Origin: Alkalicoccus saliphilus
Lineage (GTDB): Bacteria; Bacillota; Bacilli; Bacillales; Salisediminibacteriaceae
Reading direction: 5' to 3'
DNA length: 64,000 nt
Assembly: GCF_003044065.1 (NCBI RefSeq)
Contig: NZ_PZJJ01000006.1
Location: 1 to 64,000 of the forward strand
Numbering within the stretch: the stretch's first letter is position 1; each line of letters starts with the position of its first letter. The position numbers and the translations under genes were made by a program. Below, in pieces: positions 55,160 to 64,000 of this stretch. The notes below the pieces were generated by a model that was given only the letters and a program-made list of their open reading frames with translations, did not search any database and had not been told where the DNA came from.

Positions 55160-57127
55160 GTGAAAAAACAGGCTTTTGATTATAATGATGATGCGATTCA
55201 AGTACTTGAAGGTCTTGAAGCAGTCAGAAAAAGACCGGGGATGTACATTGGAAGTACAGATCACCGGGGACTGCATCATTTAATTTTTGAAATAGTGGAT
55301 AATTCTGTAGATGAAATACTTGCAGGATACGGAAATAAAATTACGGTTACGCTTCATAAAGATAACAGTGTAACAGTTTCAGATAATGGGAGAGGCTATC
55401 CGGTTGGAATGCACGCTACAGGTAAACCGACTCCGGAAGTAATACTGACCGTGCTTCACGCCGGCGGGAAGTTTGGTCAGGGTGGATATAAAACGAGTGG
55501 AGGACTTCACGGAGTGGGTGCTTCTGTTGTAAACGCGCTGTCTTCTGCTTTAAAAGTGCGAATTTACCGGAATGGAAGATCTTACGAACAAAGGTTCGAG
55601 CACGGGGGTTATCCGGCAACAACTCTCGTAGAAAAAGGAAACACTAGTAAAACTGGTACGGAACTGACTTTTACTCCCGACAAAGAAATTTTTCAAACGG
55701 TTTCCTTTCATTATGAAACGGTTGCGGAAAGACTCCGGGAAGCGGCTTTTTTATTAAAAGGTGCTGAGCTGGAGCTGATTGATAAGAGAAATGATCAGCA
55801 GGAAAGTTTTAAGTATGACACCGGTCTGGAAGCTTTTGTTGAATATTTAAACGAAGATAAAGAAATACTTCATCCGGTTATTTCTGTAGAAGGAGTCAGC
55901 GACCGTATAGAAGTTGATTTTGCCTTTCAGTATAACGACGCCTATACGGAAAACATGCTTTCTTTCGTGAATAACGTCCGGACGAAAGATGGCGGTACCC
56001 ATGAACTCGGAGCAAAAACAGCTATTACACGTGCCGTAAACGAACATGCACGTAAATTGGCACTTTTAAAAGATAAAGATAAAAATCTGGACGGAAGCGA
56101 TATAAGAGAAGGCTTTACCGGGGTTCTCTCCGTACGCGTCCCTGAAGAAGTGCTGCAGTTTGAAGGCCAGACCAAAAGCAAACTCGGAACAGCTGCTGCC
56201 CGTTCGGCGGTTGATCAGGTGATTACAGCGAAATTCACTTACTATCTGGAGGAAAATCCGGATTTCAGCAATACTTTGATAAAAAAAGCAATTAAAGCTT
56301 CGCAGGCCCGCGAGGCAGCCCGCAAAGCACGGGAAGATGCCAGAAGCGGCCGTAAAAATAAACGGAAAGATGCTATGCTCTCCGGAAAACTAACACCGGC
56401 ACAGTCCAAAAACCCTAAAAGAAATGAACTGTACCTTGTGGAGGGTGATTCCGCGGGAGGTTCTGCCAAACAGGGAAGAGACCGTAAATTTCAGGCGGTG
56501 CTTCCACTGCGTGGGAAAGTGATTAATACGGAAAAAGCAAAACTTGCAGATATTATGAAAAATGAAGAAATCCGTACGATTATTTATGCACTTGGAGCTG
56601 ATGTCGGGGCAGATTTCAATCTGGAAAATTTAAATTACGATAAAATTGTCATTATGACCGACGCTGATACAGATGGTGCGCACATACAGGTGTTGCTTCT
56701 TACTTTCTTTTACCGGTACATGAGGCCGCTGGTCGAAGCAGGCAGAGTGTATATCGCCCTCCCGCCTTTGTATAAAGTGAGCAGAGGATCCGGTAAAAAA
56801 GAAAAAACAGAATATGCGTGGGACGAAGAAGGAATGAAAAAGGCAATGAAAACTGTAGGTAAAGGATATACGATTCAACGGTATAAAGGTCTTGGGGAAA
56901 TGGACGCCACACAGCTGTGGGAAACTACGATGGATCCCGAGTCAAGAACGCTTGTTCGTGTTACGATCGAAGACATTGCCCGGGCGGAAAGGCACGTTTC
57001 GACACTCATGGGCGATAAAGTGGAACCGCGCCGTAAATGGATTGAAACCCACGTGAAATTCGGACTGGATGATGATTCCAATATACTTGAAAACGATAGC
57101 CTGCACGTTACAGAAGAGGAGGAATAA
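55160..57127 (+). CDS. parE: DNA topoisomerase IV subunit B
   Basis: ATPase subunit of topoisomerase IV, which unlinks daughter chromosomes. 655 residues: GHKL ATP site (VDNSVDEIL, DNGRGYPVG, GGLHGVGASVVNAL), transducer domain and TOPRIM domain (LVEGDSAGGSAKQGRDR, IMTDADTDGAHI). AAAGGGG lies upstream of the GTG. Followed 3 bases later by parC. Confidence 0.98.
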   Translation: MKKQAFDYNDDAIQVLEGLEAVRKRPGMYIGSTDHRGLHHLIFEIVDNSVDEILAGYGNKITVTLHKDNSVTVSDNGRGYPVGMHATGKPTPEVILTVLHAGGKFGQGGYKTSGGLHGVGASVVNALSSALKVRIYRNGRSYEQRFEHGGYPATTLVEKGNTSKTGTELTFTPDKEIFQTVSFHYETVAERLREAAFLLKGAELELIDKRNDQQESFKYDTGLEAFVEYLNEDKEILHPVISVEGVSDRIEVDFAFQYNDAYTENMLSFVNNVRTKDGGTHELGAKTAITRAVNEHARKLALLKDKDKNLDGSDIREGFTGVLSVRVPEEVLQFEGQTKSKLGTAAARSAVDQVITAKFTYYLEENPDFSNTLIKKAIKASQAREAARKAREDARSGRKNKRKDAMLSGKLTPAQSKNPKRNELYLVEGDSAGGSAKQGRDRKFQAVLPLRGKVINTEKAKLADIMKNEEIRTIIYALGADVGADFNLENLNYDKIVIMTDADTDGAHIQVLLLTFFYRYMRPLVEAGRVYIALPPLYKVSRGSGKKEKTEYAWDEEGMKKAMKTVGKGYTIQRYKGLGEMDATQLWETTMDPESRTLVRVTIEDIARAERHVSTLMGDKVEPRRKWIETHVKFGLDDDSNILENDSLHVTEEEE

Positions 57128-57130
57128 GCA

Positions 57131-59548
57131 TTGGCTGAAAAAGAACGCTATCTGGACCTTCCACTGGAGGAAGTACTGGGAGATCGTTTTGGAAGGTACA
57201 GTAAATATATAATACAGGACAGAGCACTTCCTGATGCCAGAGACGGATTAAAGCCGGTACAGCGCAGAATTTTGTATGCGATGTACCACGACAGAAACAC
57301 TTCAGACAAGCCATTCCGAAAATCGGCCAAAACAGTTGGTAATGTAATCGGTAATTATCATCCGCACGGTGATTCATCAGTATATGAAGCAATGATCCGT
57401 CAGAGCCAGGACTGGAAAATGCGGATGCCGCTCGTTGAAATGCATGGTAACAATGGCTCGGTAGATGGTGATCCACCGGCAGCTATGCGTTATACGGAAG
57501 CCAGGCTTGCTTCGCTTTCCGAAAAAATGCTCGAGGATATTGATAAAAACACTGTTGATTTTATGCCCAATTTTGATGATTCACAGGAAGAGCCGGTAGT
57601 TCTGCCTGCCTCTTTCCCGAACCTTCTCGTTAACGGCTCGACAGGTATTTCCAGCGGATATGCGACCGATATTCCGCCGCATGCCATTCATGAAGTTATT
57701 GATGCAGCGGTTAAGCTGATAGAAAAACCGGATGCTTCTCTCGATGAGCTGATGCAGCATATACAGGGACCGGATTTCCCTACCGGAGGGATTATTCAGG
57801 GACTTGACGGTATTAAAAAAGCATACGAAACAGGCCGTGGCAAAGTGATTGTCAGAGGCAGAGCAGCGATTGAACCGCTTCGTGGAGGCCGTGAACAGAT
57901 CGTCATTACAGAGATTCCATTTGAAGTAAATAAAGCAGTGCTTGTAAAGAAAATGGATGAGCTGAGAATTGATAAAAAAGTGGAGGGAATGGCAGAAGTC
58001 AGGGATGAAACCGACCGTACAGGAATGAGAATCGTTGTAGAGCTGAAAAAGGAAGCTGATGCAAAAGGCGTGCTGAATTTCCTTTATAAATCAACAGATC
58101 TTCAAACAACTTTCAATTTCAATATGGTGGCGATTGCCCAGAAAACACCTCAGCTGATGAATTTAAAACAGCTTCTGGAAGCTTACACAGAGCATCAGAA
58201 AGAAGTTATTATCCGGCGCACCGAATACGAACTGGAAAAAGCGAAAGAAAGAGCCCATGTTGTGGAAGGTCTTATTAAAGCTATTTCTATACTTGATGAA
58301 GTAATTCAGGTGATCCGCAGTGCAGCAGATAAAAAGGATGCAAAAGGCAAACTGGAAGAAACGTTTGCCTTTACTTCCGTACAGTCAGAGGCAATTGTTA
58401 CGTTGCAGCTTTACAGACTGACAAATACAGATATCACCACTTTGGAAAATGAAGCAGACAAGCTCCGCAAAAACATTGCTGCCTGGGAAGAATTACTCGC
58501 TTCAGATAAGAAACTAGCCTCCCAGATGAAAAAAGAGCTCCGGCAGGTAAGAAAACAGTTTGCTGACGAGCGGCTTACAACTGTAGAGGATGAAATCGAA
58601 GAAATAAAAATTGACCTGGAAGTAATGGTGCCTTCAGAAGATGTCCGGGTTTCTGTTACGAAAGAAGGGTATATTAAGAGATCGAGTCTGCGAAGTTTTT
58701 CTGCCTCGAATGGAGAACCACCTGTTATGAAAGATACAGACCGGCTGATGTATTCACAGGAAATCAATACAACGGATACACTCCTTTTGTTCACTAACAA
58801 AGGCTCGTATTTGTACGTACCCGTTCATACAATTCCTGAAATGAAATGGAAAGAAAGCGGACAGCATATTGCCAACGTAGTAACGGTCAATCAGGAAGAC
58901 AAAATCATTGCCGCGCTGCCTGTAAAAAATTTCTCAGACAACGAAAACTTTCTTACGTTTATTACTAAGTACGGTATGATAAAAAGAACTCCTCTCAAAG
59001 ATTATGAAGCTCAGCGCTATTCAAAAGCACTGATGGGAATAAAATTGAAAAAAGGTGATGAAGTAGAAGCTGTTTATGAAACCAGTGGAAGCAATGAGGT
59101 TGTTCTGCTGACTTACGAAGGGTATGCTCTCCGCTATACGGAAACTGAAGTTAACCCGACAGGACAGAGAACAGGCGGTATGAAAGCTATTAATTTAAAA
59201 GACGCGGACTTTATAGCAGCTTCCGGTGTGTACAGCTCCTCAGATCCACGGGACATATATATCATAACGCACCGGGGAGCGCTGAAACGGATATCGCCGG
59301 ATAAGTTAGAATCTCAGGGAAGAGCAACAAGAGGTGTTAAAATTCTCAAAGAGCTGAAGAAAAACCCTCACCGTATAAAAGGTGGTGGAACGGGAGGTCG
59401 GGAACAAACAGTCAGTATCCAGACCGCTGATTACACTGTCCATGATTTTACGGCTGGTGAAATACGGCCCGGGGATAAGTATACGAACGGCTCTTTTGTT
59501 GTAGATACAGAATTGTATGGGGATATAAAGGACGTATGGATTGAGTAA
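57131..59548 (+). CDS. parC: DNA topoisomerase IV subunit A
   Basis: Cleavage subunit with the active Tyr121 in AAMRYTEARL. 805 residues: winged-helix/tower domains, coiled coil and a C-terminal beta-pinwheel (about 495-805). The quinolone-resistance region HPHGDSSVYEAMIRQSQDWKMR is the sensitive wild-type form. TTG start with GAGGAGG upstream, coupled to parE. A weak CCGGCTGCC/GGTAGCCGG hairpin follows at about 59559-59588. Confidence 0.98.
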   Translation: MAEKERYLDLPLEEVLGDRFGRYSKYIIQDRALPDARDGLKPVQRRILYAMYHDRNTSDKPFRKSAKTVGNVIGNYHPHGDSSVYEAMIRQSQDWKMRMPLVEMHGNNGSVDGDPPAAMRYTEARLASLSEKMLEDIDKNTVDFMPNFDDSQEEPVVLPASFPNLLVNGSTGISSGYATDIPPHAIHEVIDAAVKLIEKPDASLDELMQHIQGPDFPTGGIIQGLDGIKKAYETGRGKVIVRGRAAIEPLRGGREQIVITEIPFEVNKAVLVKKMDELRIDKKVEGMAEVRDETDRTGMRIVVELKKEADAKGVLNFLYKSTDLQTTFNFNMVAIAQKTPQLMNLKQLLEAYTEHQKEVIIRRTEYELEKAKERAHVVEGLIKAISILDEVIQVIRSAADKKDAKGKLEETFAFTSVQSEAIVTLQLYRLTNTDITTLENEADKLRKNIAAWEELLASDKKLASQMKKELRQVRKQFADERLTTVEDEIEEIKIDLEVMVPSEDVRVSVTKEGYIKRSSLRSFSASNGEPPVMKDTDRLMYSQEINTTDTLLLFTNKGSYLYVPVHTIPEMKWKESGQHIANVVTVNQEDKIIAALPVKNFSDNENFLTFITKYGMIKRTPLKDYEAQRYSKALMGIKLKKGDEVEAVYETSGSNEVVLLTYEGYALRYTETEVNPTGQRTGGMKAINLKDADFIAASGVYSSSDPRDIYIITHRGALKRISPDKLESQGRATRGVKILKELKKNPHRIKGGGTGGREQTVSIQTADYTVHDFTAGEIRPGDKYTNGSFVVDTELYGDIKDVWIE

Positions 59549-59754
59549 CTGCTGAAAAACCGGCTGCCTGTATATTATGGTAGCCGGGACTATTTTCATT
59601 TTAGCTTTGTTTTTTGTTTAATGAGAATTATCTATATAACAGTAATATACCACTGTAAATATATATATTCATTATATAATAAAACACAACTAAGAAAGTA
59701 TACCAAAAACCTGAATTATATACTATACATTATTAATAGGAAAGGAGAAAAAAC

Positions 59755-60567
59755 ATGCCGTATGGATACAGCAGCTATTTAAAAGAACAGGGATATAAAG
59801 ATACGACCATTGACGAACATGTACGACAGCTTGAATATTTTTTTATTTTTCTGGACGGACTGTATAAGCGACAAAAAGAACTTTATGAAATAGTTCCTGG
59901 CGATATAAAACAGTATATTAAATACAAAAAAAGCCGTGATCTGAAAATCAGTACGATCAATAAAATAATCGCTATTATTCGACGATTTTTCGACTATGCA
60001 TGGACGATTGATAAAGTAGCAGTAGATCCTGCGCAGAAAATCAGATATGAAGCAATTACAAAAGAAGATAATGAACCTGTAGATTACAGAACACTTCTTG
60101 AGCTTAAACAAACAGTAAATCAGGATATAGAAACACCGATGAAAAGAAAAATTATTTTTATGCTTGCGATGGCGGGTTTAAGGCCGGATGAATTTAATAT
60201 TACGTGGAATGAAGTGATTATCGATAAGCAGCTGATCCGGCTTTTTATTAATAAAACAGGCCATGAACGGGTTATAAATATTTCCGGAACTGATGCAGAA
60301 GTTTTCAGACAGTTTTCAGAGAATCAACAGTCGTTATATGTATTAAACTCCAAAAGCCGTGATGGCCTGGAAAAACCACTCGAACGTATGACGATAAGTC
60401 TTAATCTGCGGAAGATCTCAGAAAAAAGTAATTTGGAAACCTTAACTACCAACAGCATCCGGCGGGCGTACGGAGATTACTTACTGGAAACAGAAACATA
60501 TGAGAGCGCAGCAGAAATGCTCGGGATTGATAAATTAAGTTTAATGAAACTGTTAAGTTCCTCATAA
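59755..60567 (+). CDS. Tyrosine-recombinase-like protein without the catalytic Tyr
   Basis: 270 residues with an N-terminal SAM-like core-binding domain (YLKEQGYKDTTIDEHVRQLEYF) and a phage-integrase-like catalytic fold. The first Arg is in MAGLRPDEFNITW, but the HxxR box reads NSIRR, and the end AAEMLGIDKLSLMKLL has no Tyr at the nucleophile position. It is unlikely to recombine DNA on its own. AAAGGAG precedes the ATG. The locus is noticeably AT-richer than its neighbours, suggesting transfer. Flanking att repeats not seen. Confidence 0.8.
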   Translation: MPYGYSSYLKEQGYKDTTIDEHVRQLEYFFIFLDGLYKRQKELYEIVPGDIKQYIKYKKSRDLKISTINKIIAIIRRFFDYAWTIDKVAVDPAQKIRYEAITKEDNEPVDYRTLLELKQTVNQDIETPMKRKIIFMLAMAGLRPDEFNITWNEVIIDKQLIRLFINKTGHERVINISGTDAEVFRQFSENQQSLYVLNSKSRDGLEKPLERMTISLNLRKISEKSNLETLTTNSIRRAYGDYLLETETYESAAEMLGIDKLSLMKLLSSS

Positions 60568-60631
60568 ATTTTGTTATATCTCAAATCTCAAAGTAATCTT
60601 TATTATTGAAACAAAACTAACTGAGATTTGC

Positions 60632-60662
<31 letters not shown>

Positions 60663-60679
60663 AGAAAATGATATTATTC

Positions 60680-60710
60680 AGGAGGGCTGTAAAAACAGCC
60701 CTCCTTTGTT
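60680..60710. terminator. Terminator between the recombinase-like gene and the flavin reductase
   Basis: AGGAGGGCTGT and ACAGCCCTCCT form an 11-bp stem followed by TTTGTTTT on the + strand. It lies at the 3' ends of both convergent genes. Confidence 0.85.
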
Positions 60711-61196
60711 TTATTTATAAAATTCTTCCGGTACTGGTCCGAATGTACGCTTATGGTAAAGCAGCGGCGCTGTTTCATTATCAACCGCCTGTATAACTTC
60801 ACCAATAATTATTGTGTGATCTCCAGCTTCTATCGTGTCATAAACTTTACACTCCAAAAGTCCGGAATATCCGTCGATAACCGGCACATTGTTTGCTGAC
60901 GGCGACCACTGCACCTGACTGAACCGATCCGTACCTTTTGTTGCAAACAGCATACACACATCACCTTGATCATGAGCAAGCGTATGAACAGCAAAGTGCT
61001 GCTGTTTCACAAATACGTCATGGGTTGAAACGTTTTTATCAATTGCCCAGGATATGAGCTTTGGATTCATAGACACAGACGTAAATGAATTAACGGTTAG
61101 ACCTACCGGTTCACCTTCCGGCGTGTTAGCTGTTACGACAGTTACTCCTGTCGGATAATTACCCATAATGTTCCTGAATGTAGTTTCTTCTGCCAT
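60711..61196 (-). CDS. Flavin reductase family protein (HpaC-like)
   Basis: 161 residues. FRNIMGNYPTGVTVVTANTPEGEPVGLTVNSFTSVSMNPKLISWAIDK is the flavin-reductase split-barrel signature, with FAVHTLAHDQ and LLECKVYDTIEAGDHTIIIGEV following. Supplies reduced flavin to a monooxygenase or acts as a flavoprotein; no partner oxygenase is nearby. GGAG lies 8 bases before ATG 61196. Confidence 0.92.
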   Translation of the reverse strand: MAEETTFRNIMGNYPTGVTVVTANTPEGEPVGLTVNSFTSVSMNPKLISWAIDKNVSTHDVFVKQQHFAVHTLAHDQGDVCMLFATKGTDRFSQVQWSPSANNVPVIDGYSGLLECKVYDTIEAGDHTIIIGEVIQAVDNETAPLLYHKRTFGPVPEEFYK

Positions 61197-61274
61197 TATC
61201 ATCACTCCAATTTAACAAACTAATTTAAAACTTTCTCTTTCACTTTATCATGCTGGTTAAAAAAATGCGAAATT

Positions 61275-62267
61275 CTACTTTTGTACTGCTTTAGTGTATA
61301 TTTCAATAAGTTTTTCACGTTCCGACTGAACACCGTGGTATGTTCGAATGTAATCAGCAGCCTGTATGGAAATACTCTCTCGGAACGAACTCTCCAGAAG
61401 CAGTCTGCGGACACAATAGTAAAAGTCCTCGTCGGATTCAAAAAGACAACCTGTATATTCATGAGATATGAGACCACGGTTACCACGAATATTTGAAGCA
61501 ATCACCGGCGCTCCCGCACTCATTGCTTCCATCACAGCAGAAGACTGGCCTTCACTTCGGGACGTATTAAGAACAATCGAGGCATTATGATAGAGATCCA
61601 TCATCTCCTCAAATGGACGTTCTCCGGCATACGTCAGCCAGGGTAATTTAAGAGCCTGGTCATTCAGCCAGTCCCCCGCTTCTTTTTCTATTACAGGCCC
61701 TGCCACGACAAGCTCTGCATTTGGAAAATCCCTCCTTATTTTTTCGGTAAGTATTACTGCCCGCGGGATATTTTTAACGTGACGTATCCCGGCCGGAAGA
61801 AATAATACTGCTTTATCACTCCTGTTGTTAAGTACAGGTGCCGGTCGGAAAGGAATCGGTTCGATACTTTGCGGGATAACACGTAGTTTACTGAGACAGG
61901 AAGGTACTTCTTCCTTAACTTTCTCTTTCATTCCTGTATCAAATACGTGTATGAAGGCTGCCCCTTTTAAACATTCCATAATAAGAGGCCGTTTTTCTTC
62001 CTGAAATATATCATGATTCATATCCGTTCCCGTCACAGTGATAATATAAGGAAGCGGCGCTTGAAGCTTTCTGTAATACAAGGCAAATTTATAGGCGTGA
62101 AACCCGTGAAGAAGCTCTGTTCCTTTCTCAGGCTCCTTGAAGGAACCGGTTGAAGAGATAATTTCTGTAGTATGTCCGGCACTGCGTACGCTGTTTACAA
62201 TCCGGTCTACCGTAATTCTATTTCCCCGCCATTCGTCGTAATGGGGGGATACAAAAGTAATTTCCAT
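61275..62267 (-). CDS. Short GT4 glycosyltransferase, GLT1D1/SenB-like
   Basis: 330 residues, GT-B fold. N-terminal GNRITVDRIVNSVRSAGH and TVTGTDMNHD, then a nucleotide-sugar domain with LPAGIRHVKNIPRAV, the EX7E-type RSEGQSSAVMEAMSAGAPV and IRGNRGLISHEYTG. The layout matches eukaryotic GLT1D1 and, more loosely, the bacterial selenosugar synthase SenB, from memory of those families. No senA-like partner is adjacent. The substrate is unknown. GGAGGAC lies before the ATG. Confidence 0.85.
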   Translation of the reverse strand: MEITFVSPHYDEWRGNRITVDRIVNSVRSAGHTTEIISSTGSFKEPEKGTELLHGFHAYKFALYYRKLQAPLPYIITVTGTDMNHDIFQEEKRPLIMECLKGAAFIHVFDTGMKEKVKEEVPSCLSKLRVIPQSIEPIPFRPAPVLNNRSDKAVLFLPAGIRHVKNIPRAVILTEKIRRDFPNAELVVAGPVIEKEAGDWLNDQALKLPWLTYAGERPFEEMMDLYHNASIVLNTSRSEGQSSAVMEAMSAGAPVIASNIRGNRGLISHEYTGCLFESDEDFYYCVRRLLLESSFRESISIQAADYIRTYHGVQSEREKLIEIYTKAVQK

Positions 62268-62317
62268 AACTGTCCTCCGTCTGATAATTCAATAACCAGC
62301 TTTTATTCCCGCAAATA

Positions 62318-62344
62318 TAAAAAGCAGAGAGATTAACTCCCTGC
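62318..62344 (-). terminator. Terminator of the DUF2203 gene
   Basis: Minus-strand GCAGGGAG and CTCTCTGC pair around TTAAT, followed by TTTTT. Confidence 0.75.
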
Positions 62345-62351
62345 CTTAAAA

Positions 62352-62744
62352 TTATAACGGTTTTCTGCCGCCATAGCCATCCTGGAGGCCGTGATAAAAG
62401 GATATTTCTTCCTCACCTTCCCGCCAGCAGAGATACACTTCCTCTCTGCCTTTGAAGGAAGGAAAATCAACAAGAGCAGGTTCAATGCCCTTTAAAACGG
62501 CTCCTGTAGACTGGATGTTGTTTACATGGAGCTGGGCCTGTATTTCCATAAATTCAAGCTCGCATTCCAGTGTGAACAGGCTTTTTGTTTCTGTCTGAAC
62601 ATTTTGATGACCTTCTTTGAGTTTCCGGTGCAGTTTCCACTTCTCCTCAAATGATTTCTGTATTTGTTTCAGCTCCTGAATTTCTTCCTTTACAAGTGGA
62701 AGCAGACGGTTCGCCTGTTCAGCAGTAAAATATTTTTTAGCCAT
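62352..62744 (-). CDS. DUF2203 family protein
   Basis: 130 residues matching DUF2203: KYFTAEQANRLLPLVKEEIQEL start, a central helix, and VLKGIEPALVDFPSFKGREEVYLCWREGEEEISFYHGLQDGYGGRKPL end. Function unknown. The preceding bases contain a GGTACCCCCCCGGTACC palindrome around the start. Confidence 0.88.
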   Translation of the reverse strand: MAKKYFTAEQANRLLPLVKEEIQELKQIQKSFEEKWKLHRKLKEGHQNVQTETKSLFTLECELEFMEIQAQLHVNNIQSTGAVLKGIEPALVDFPSFKGREEVYLCWREGEEEISFYHGLQDGYGGRKPL

Positions 62745-62916
62745 AGCCGGTACCCCCCCGGTACAATGTCGTTAATAATAGGCCAGTCACCTCGTTATGA
62801 CACAAAAATGAAAGGATTGTCTATGTTTTGTATATTCCCTTCAATTTAAAAAATCAAACCGGTTATAGTTCGTTCCGGACAGTTCAGCAGCCCCTTTTCT
62901 CCGGATGCCCGTTCAG

Positions 62917-63660
62917 TTATATCAGCCTGAACTTCCGGAAAGCTTCAGCTACACCATGATCTCCGTTAGCTGTAGTAATAAAGTCCGCTTTTTCTTTAAC
63001 AACGTCCTGGGCATTACCCATCGCAACACCGATTCCTGCAGCCTGAATCATACTTATATCGTTAAGACTGTCACCGACTGCCATTACTTCATTGAAAGAA
63101 AGATTTTTAAATTCCAGCAGTGTTTCAATCGCTCCGGCTTTATGGACCCCTTCCGCGTTCACTTCAATGTTTAAAGGGCTTGAATTTGTTATTTCCAGAC
63201 CTTCAAGCTGTTCCAGCTTCTTTAATACCTCTTTTTTAATTTCCATACTGTCCATATCAAATCCAAATTTCAGCCATTCAAGATCCTTTAAATTGTCCGG
63301 CATTTCCTGCTTCCATACTTTTCCGACAGAAGCAGCCCAATGCCGTGTCCCATAAGCGTTACGTATTTCCCACATTGCTTCGACAAGCTCCGCTTTTAAA
63401 GAAGATCGTTCAATCAGCTCCGGCCCGCTCAAATGCCATATTTCACTGCCATTGCCGGTAATAATATAATCTTTAAGACTGAGTTCGTCTGCAAACATAT
63501 CGACAGCCTGGAGGGAACGCCCGGTGGCAATGATAACTTCCACTCCATTTTCAAGTGCCTTTTTAACAGCTTCGCGATTGTCATGGGAGATCGTATGATC
63601 GTTTTGAAGCAGGGTGCCGTCCATATCCAGGACGGCCATTTTAATATCATAGTTGTTCAT
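62917..63660 (-). CDS. Cof-type HAD-IIB phosphatase
   Basis: 247 residues. HAD motif I LDMDGTLLQNDHTIS, motif II IIATGRS, motif III region NAEGVHKAGAIETLL and motif IV VMAVGDSLNDISMIQAAGIGVAMGNA. Type IIB cap between motifs II and III. Cof-type enzymes dephosphorylate sugar phosphates or flavin nucleotides; specificity cannot be read. Preceded by a GAGAGGTG site. Confidence 0.94.
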   Translation of the reverse strand: MNNYDIKMAVLDMDGTLLQNDHTISHDNREAVKKALENGVEVIIATGRSLQAVDMFADELSLKDYIITGNGSEIWHLSGPELIERSSLKAELVEAMWEIRNAYGTRHWAASVGKVWKQEMPDNLKDLEWLKFGFDMDSMEIKKEVLKKLEQLEGLEITNSSPLNIEVNAEGVHKAGAIETLLEFKNLSFNEVMAVGDSLNDISMIQAAGIGVAMGNAQDVVKEKADFITTANGDHGVAEAFRKFRLI

Positions 63661-63676
63661 TATTGCACCTCTCCAC

Positions 63677-63883
63677 TCAGCGGATAATAAAATAAGCTAC
63701 GGTCAGTATCAATGCGGGTACAAACGCCACGACATAAAGAAGGGAAAGATTCGTGTAGTGTTTCTTAGCTTTTGCAGTATTATTGTAATCCTTATCCTGA
63801 GGATTTATACCAATCATAATAGTGGCCGCAAGACCTGCAATACATACAGCTGCAGCAGCGATCAGCACTGGCATCATATTCAT
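63677..63883 (-). CDS. Small membrane protein
   Basis: 68 residues with two hydrophobic segments (VLIAAAAVCIAGLAATIMIG and LLYVVAFVPALILTVAYFII) separated by a basic loop (TAKAKKHYTN). GGGGGTG lies 7 bases before the ATG. No family recognised. Confidence 0.75.
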   Translation of the reverse strand: MNMMPVLIAAAAVCIAGLAATIMIGINPQDKDYNNTAKAKKHYTNLSLLYVVAFVPALILTVAYFIIR

Positions 63884-63939
63884 CGTTTAGCACCCCCGCT
63901 GTTTATATTATATAGGGGATTCACTCCGTGATCAAAAAA

Positions 63940-64000
63940 CTAGTCCTGTTTCAACGGGGAAGGCGGAAGCAGCTCAAAAGCATTCTTTTTCGATTGGATG
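63940..64000 (-). CDS. Possible C-terminus of a gene entering from the right edge
   Basis: The minus strand reads IQSKKNAFELLPPSPLKQD and a TAG at 63940-63942. The frame is open to the window edge, and the stop lies just upstream of the small membrane gene on the same strand. Too short to identify. Confidence 0.3.
   Translation of the reverse strand, partial: IQSKKNAFELLPPSPLKQD

Noticed and set aside
62745-62775. GGTACC-rich palindrome upstream of the DUF2203 gene as an operator
   Set aside because: It overlaps the start-codon region, has a G/C homopolymer core and no second site; too weak to call.

Overview
This window comes from a low-to-moderate GC Firmicute of the Bacillaceae, most likely a haloalkaliphilic, selenium-using lineage near [Bacillus] selenitireducens / Salisediminibacterium. 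The placement is an inference from three things. Gene order follows the B. subtilis lexA-to-parC segment (lexA, yneA, yneB, ynzC, tkt, yneF, ccdC, yneK, acnA/citB, yneP, yneQ, yneR, yneT, parE, parC). Exported proteins are very acidic. A full selenocysteine (Sec) system is inserted in this otherwise standard backbone. The sporulation genes that B. subtilis carries in the same segment (sirA, cotM, sspP, sspO, sspN, tlp) were not found, which fits a non-sporulating relative.

Layout. 1-5060: lexA facing the SOS-controlled yneA-yneB-ynzC operon, then transketolase and yneF. 5226-9813: tRNA 2-selenouridine synthase and a heterodimeric multidrug ABC exporter. 10046-16482: ccdC and yneK, then the selenium locus (tRNA-Sec, selB, selD, a SelW-like selenoprotein, a 34-residue membrane peptide, selA). 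16629-24320: aconitase, VanZ-like and TVP38-like membrane proteins, a double-AAA SpoVK-like ATPase, yneP, yneQ. 24412-36765: accessory genes (nadE, a PHP phosphoesterase, a YkuI-like EAL protein, an MFS transporter, membrane proteins, YwpF, a lipoprotein cyclophilin, YhfH, YpgQ, a DJ-1/PfpI protein, a lipase-like hydrolase) and a candidate structured RNA near 33.7 kb. 36850-45239: an operon-like run of B12-binding protein, STAS protein, polysaccharide deacetylase, mrfAB DNA repair genes, a DUF294 protein and a DnaQ-type exonuclease. 45374-49766: ypsA, gpsB, an RNase H-like gene, the RNase P RNA, ypsC, moaA, yneR. 49901-59548: M32 carboxypeptidase, a glycine-betaine-type ABC system, UspA, yneT, parE, parC. 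59755-63883: a recombinase that lacks its nucleophile, flavin reductase, glycosyltransferase, DUF2203, HAD phosphatase and a small membrane protein.

Selenium. SelD makes selenophosphate. SelA uses it to charge tRNA-Sec, SelB delivers Sec-tRNA to UGA, and MnmH/SelU uses it to make 2-selenouridine in tRNA. Two genes here need UGA recoding, and ordinary gene calling truncates or misses both: selD itself (Sec21) and a 74-residue CxxU SelW-like protein at 14620-14844. The most unusual candidate is a NodB-family polysaccharide deacetylase at 38280-38948. Its only ATG with a good ribosome binding site is separated from the catalytic domain by one in-frame UGA. A perfect 8-bp hairpin follows at the distance expected of a bacterial SECIS element. 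No alternative ATG, GTG or TTG start exists before the catalytic TFDDGP motif. It is either a new Sec-containing family or a gene broken by a nonsense codon.

Other points: a 138-bp dispersed repeat present twice in inverted orientation, each copy abutting an intrinsic terminator; an orphan structured RNA with its own terminator; and a B12-photoreceptor-like plus RsbR-like pair upstream of the deacetylase.
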